In this document: in pieces, positions 48,297-48,459 of the stretch | Position numbering within the stretch: the stretch's first letter is position 1 | Layout of the letters: each line of letters opens with the position of its first letter | Source of the DNA: an uncultured Bacteroides sp. | GTDB taxonomy: Bacteria; Bacteroidota; Bacteroidia; Bacteroidales; Bacteroidaceae | NCBI GenBank assembly: GCA_900553185.1 | Contig: USCT01000014.1 | Coordinates: forward strand, 1 to 48,459 | Length of the DNA: 48,459 nt | Direction: 5' to 3' | The notes under the pieces: model-generated | The model's input: the letters and a program-made list of their open reading frames with translations, nothing else | Told to the model about the DNA's origin: nothing | Databases searched by the model: none | Position numbers and translations under genes: made by a program

Positions 48297-48459
48297 GGTA
48301 TTGATTTCAGGTTTTATACAAACAATAGTTCGTTAAAAATTAGCCCAGCCTAAGCGGCTCTGGCAGTAAATAAAATGAGTTCTTTGAAAAGTTTGTCAAT
48401 TAATTGCGTGTCTGGTTCAATCCCAGACACGTGAATAAATCGTTCAAGCATGTAAGCAT
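48297..48459. other. Upstream region of the HTCS gene, window edge
   Basis: No full -7 consensus faces the HTCS gene. A perfect hairpin CGTGTCTGG (48407-48415) / CCAGACACG (48423-48431) with loop TTCAATC looks like a tRNA T arm, but no matching acceptor or anticodon arm is seen. The sequence is cut at 48459. Confidence 0.4.

Overview
The window is a piece of chromosome from a gut Bacteroidales bacterium (Bacteroides, Phocaeicola or Parabacteroides type). The evidence is the promoter style (TTTG, about 19-22 bases, TAnnTTTG, seen upstream of most genes), a class II ribonucleotide reductase, paired S46 dipeptidyl-peptidases, a hybrid two-component system (HTCS), PCMD and DUF4925 type lipoproteins, and a short steroid/bile acid reductase operon. 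No plasmid, phage structural or transposase gene is visible.

Layout. 1-9 kb: HD-domain protein, LptD-like outer-membrane protein, AdoCbl-dependent ribonucleotide reductase, nitroreductase, DnaA. 9-16.5 kb: MlaD-like MCE protein and N-acetylmuramoyl-L-alanine amidase (one operon), folD-capA, two identical tRNA-His genes, an unknown anchored protein, an MFS carrier. 16.5-22.2 kb: pheS; a lipoprotein-murB-metallohydrolase operon; a corA-nth operon. 22.2-25 kb is an accessory island: a 1.2 kb gene-free stretch with tandem GCGTTACA octamers in inverted orientation around a 38-bp AT palindrome, then a DUF3791-DUF3990-DUF3791 cassette bracketed by a dispersed 16-bp repeat, then an orphan AT-rich lipoprotein. 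26-28 kb: queuosine operon (YhhQ transporter, queC, queF) behind a probable preQ1 riboswitch. 28-32 kb: dnaX, an Abi-family HEPN protein with a structured RNA leader, a DivIC/FtsB-like protein and a small membrane protein. 31.7-36.3 kb: DPP11 and DPP7. 36.7-41 kb: DUF4925 lipoprotein facing an AraC-PCMD-beta-barrel operon. 41-44 kb: an operon of a short-chain dehydrogenase, an Old Yellow Enzyme family reductase and a steroid 5-alpha-reductase family protein, matching the set known in gut Bacteroidales for reducing 3-oxo-delta4 bile acids and steroids. 44.2-48.3 kb: a complete 1365-residue HTCS on the same strand, just upstream.

Most notable: (1) the Abi/HEPN gene with a hairpin leader, resembling recently described AbiF RNA-antitoxin systems; (2) the ADP-ribosyltransferase-like DUF3990 protein between two DUF3791 paralogues; (3) a 22-bp-period, four-unit palindromic array found twice, about 90 bp upstream of folD and of the DPP11 gene in the same orientation; (4) three 21-bp direct repeats between the HTCS gene and the steroid operon, the spacing expected of an AraC-type operator; (5) the octamer/AT-palindrome locus. 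All functions are read from sequence and family knowledge; nothing was searched or computed.
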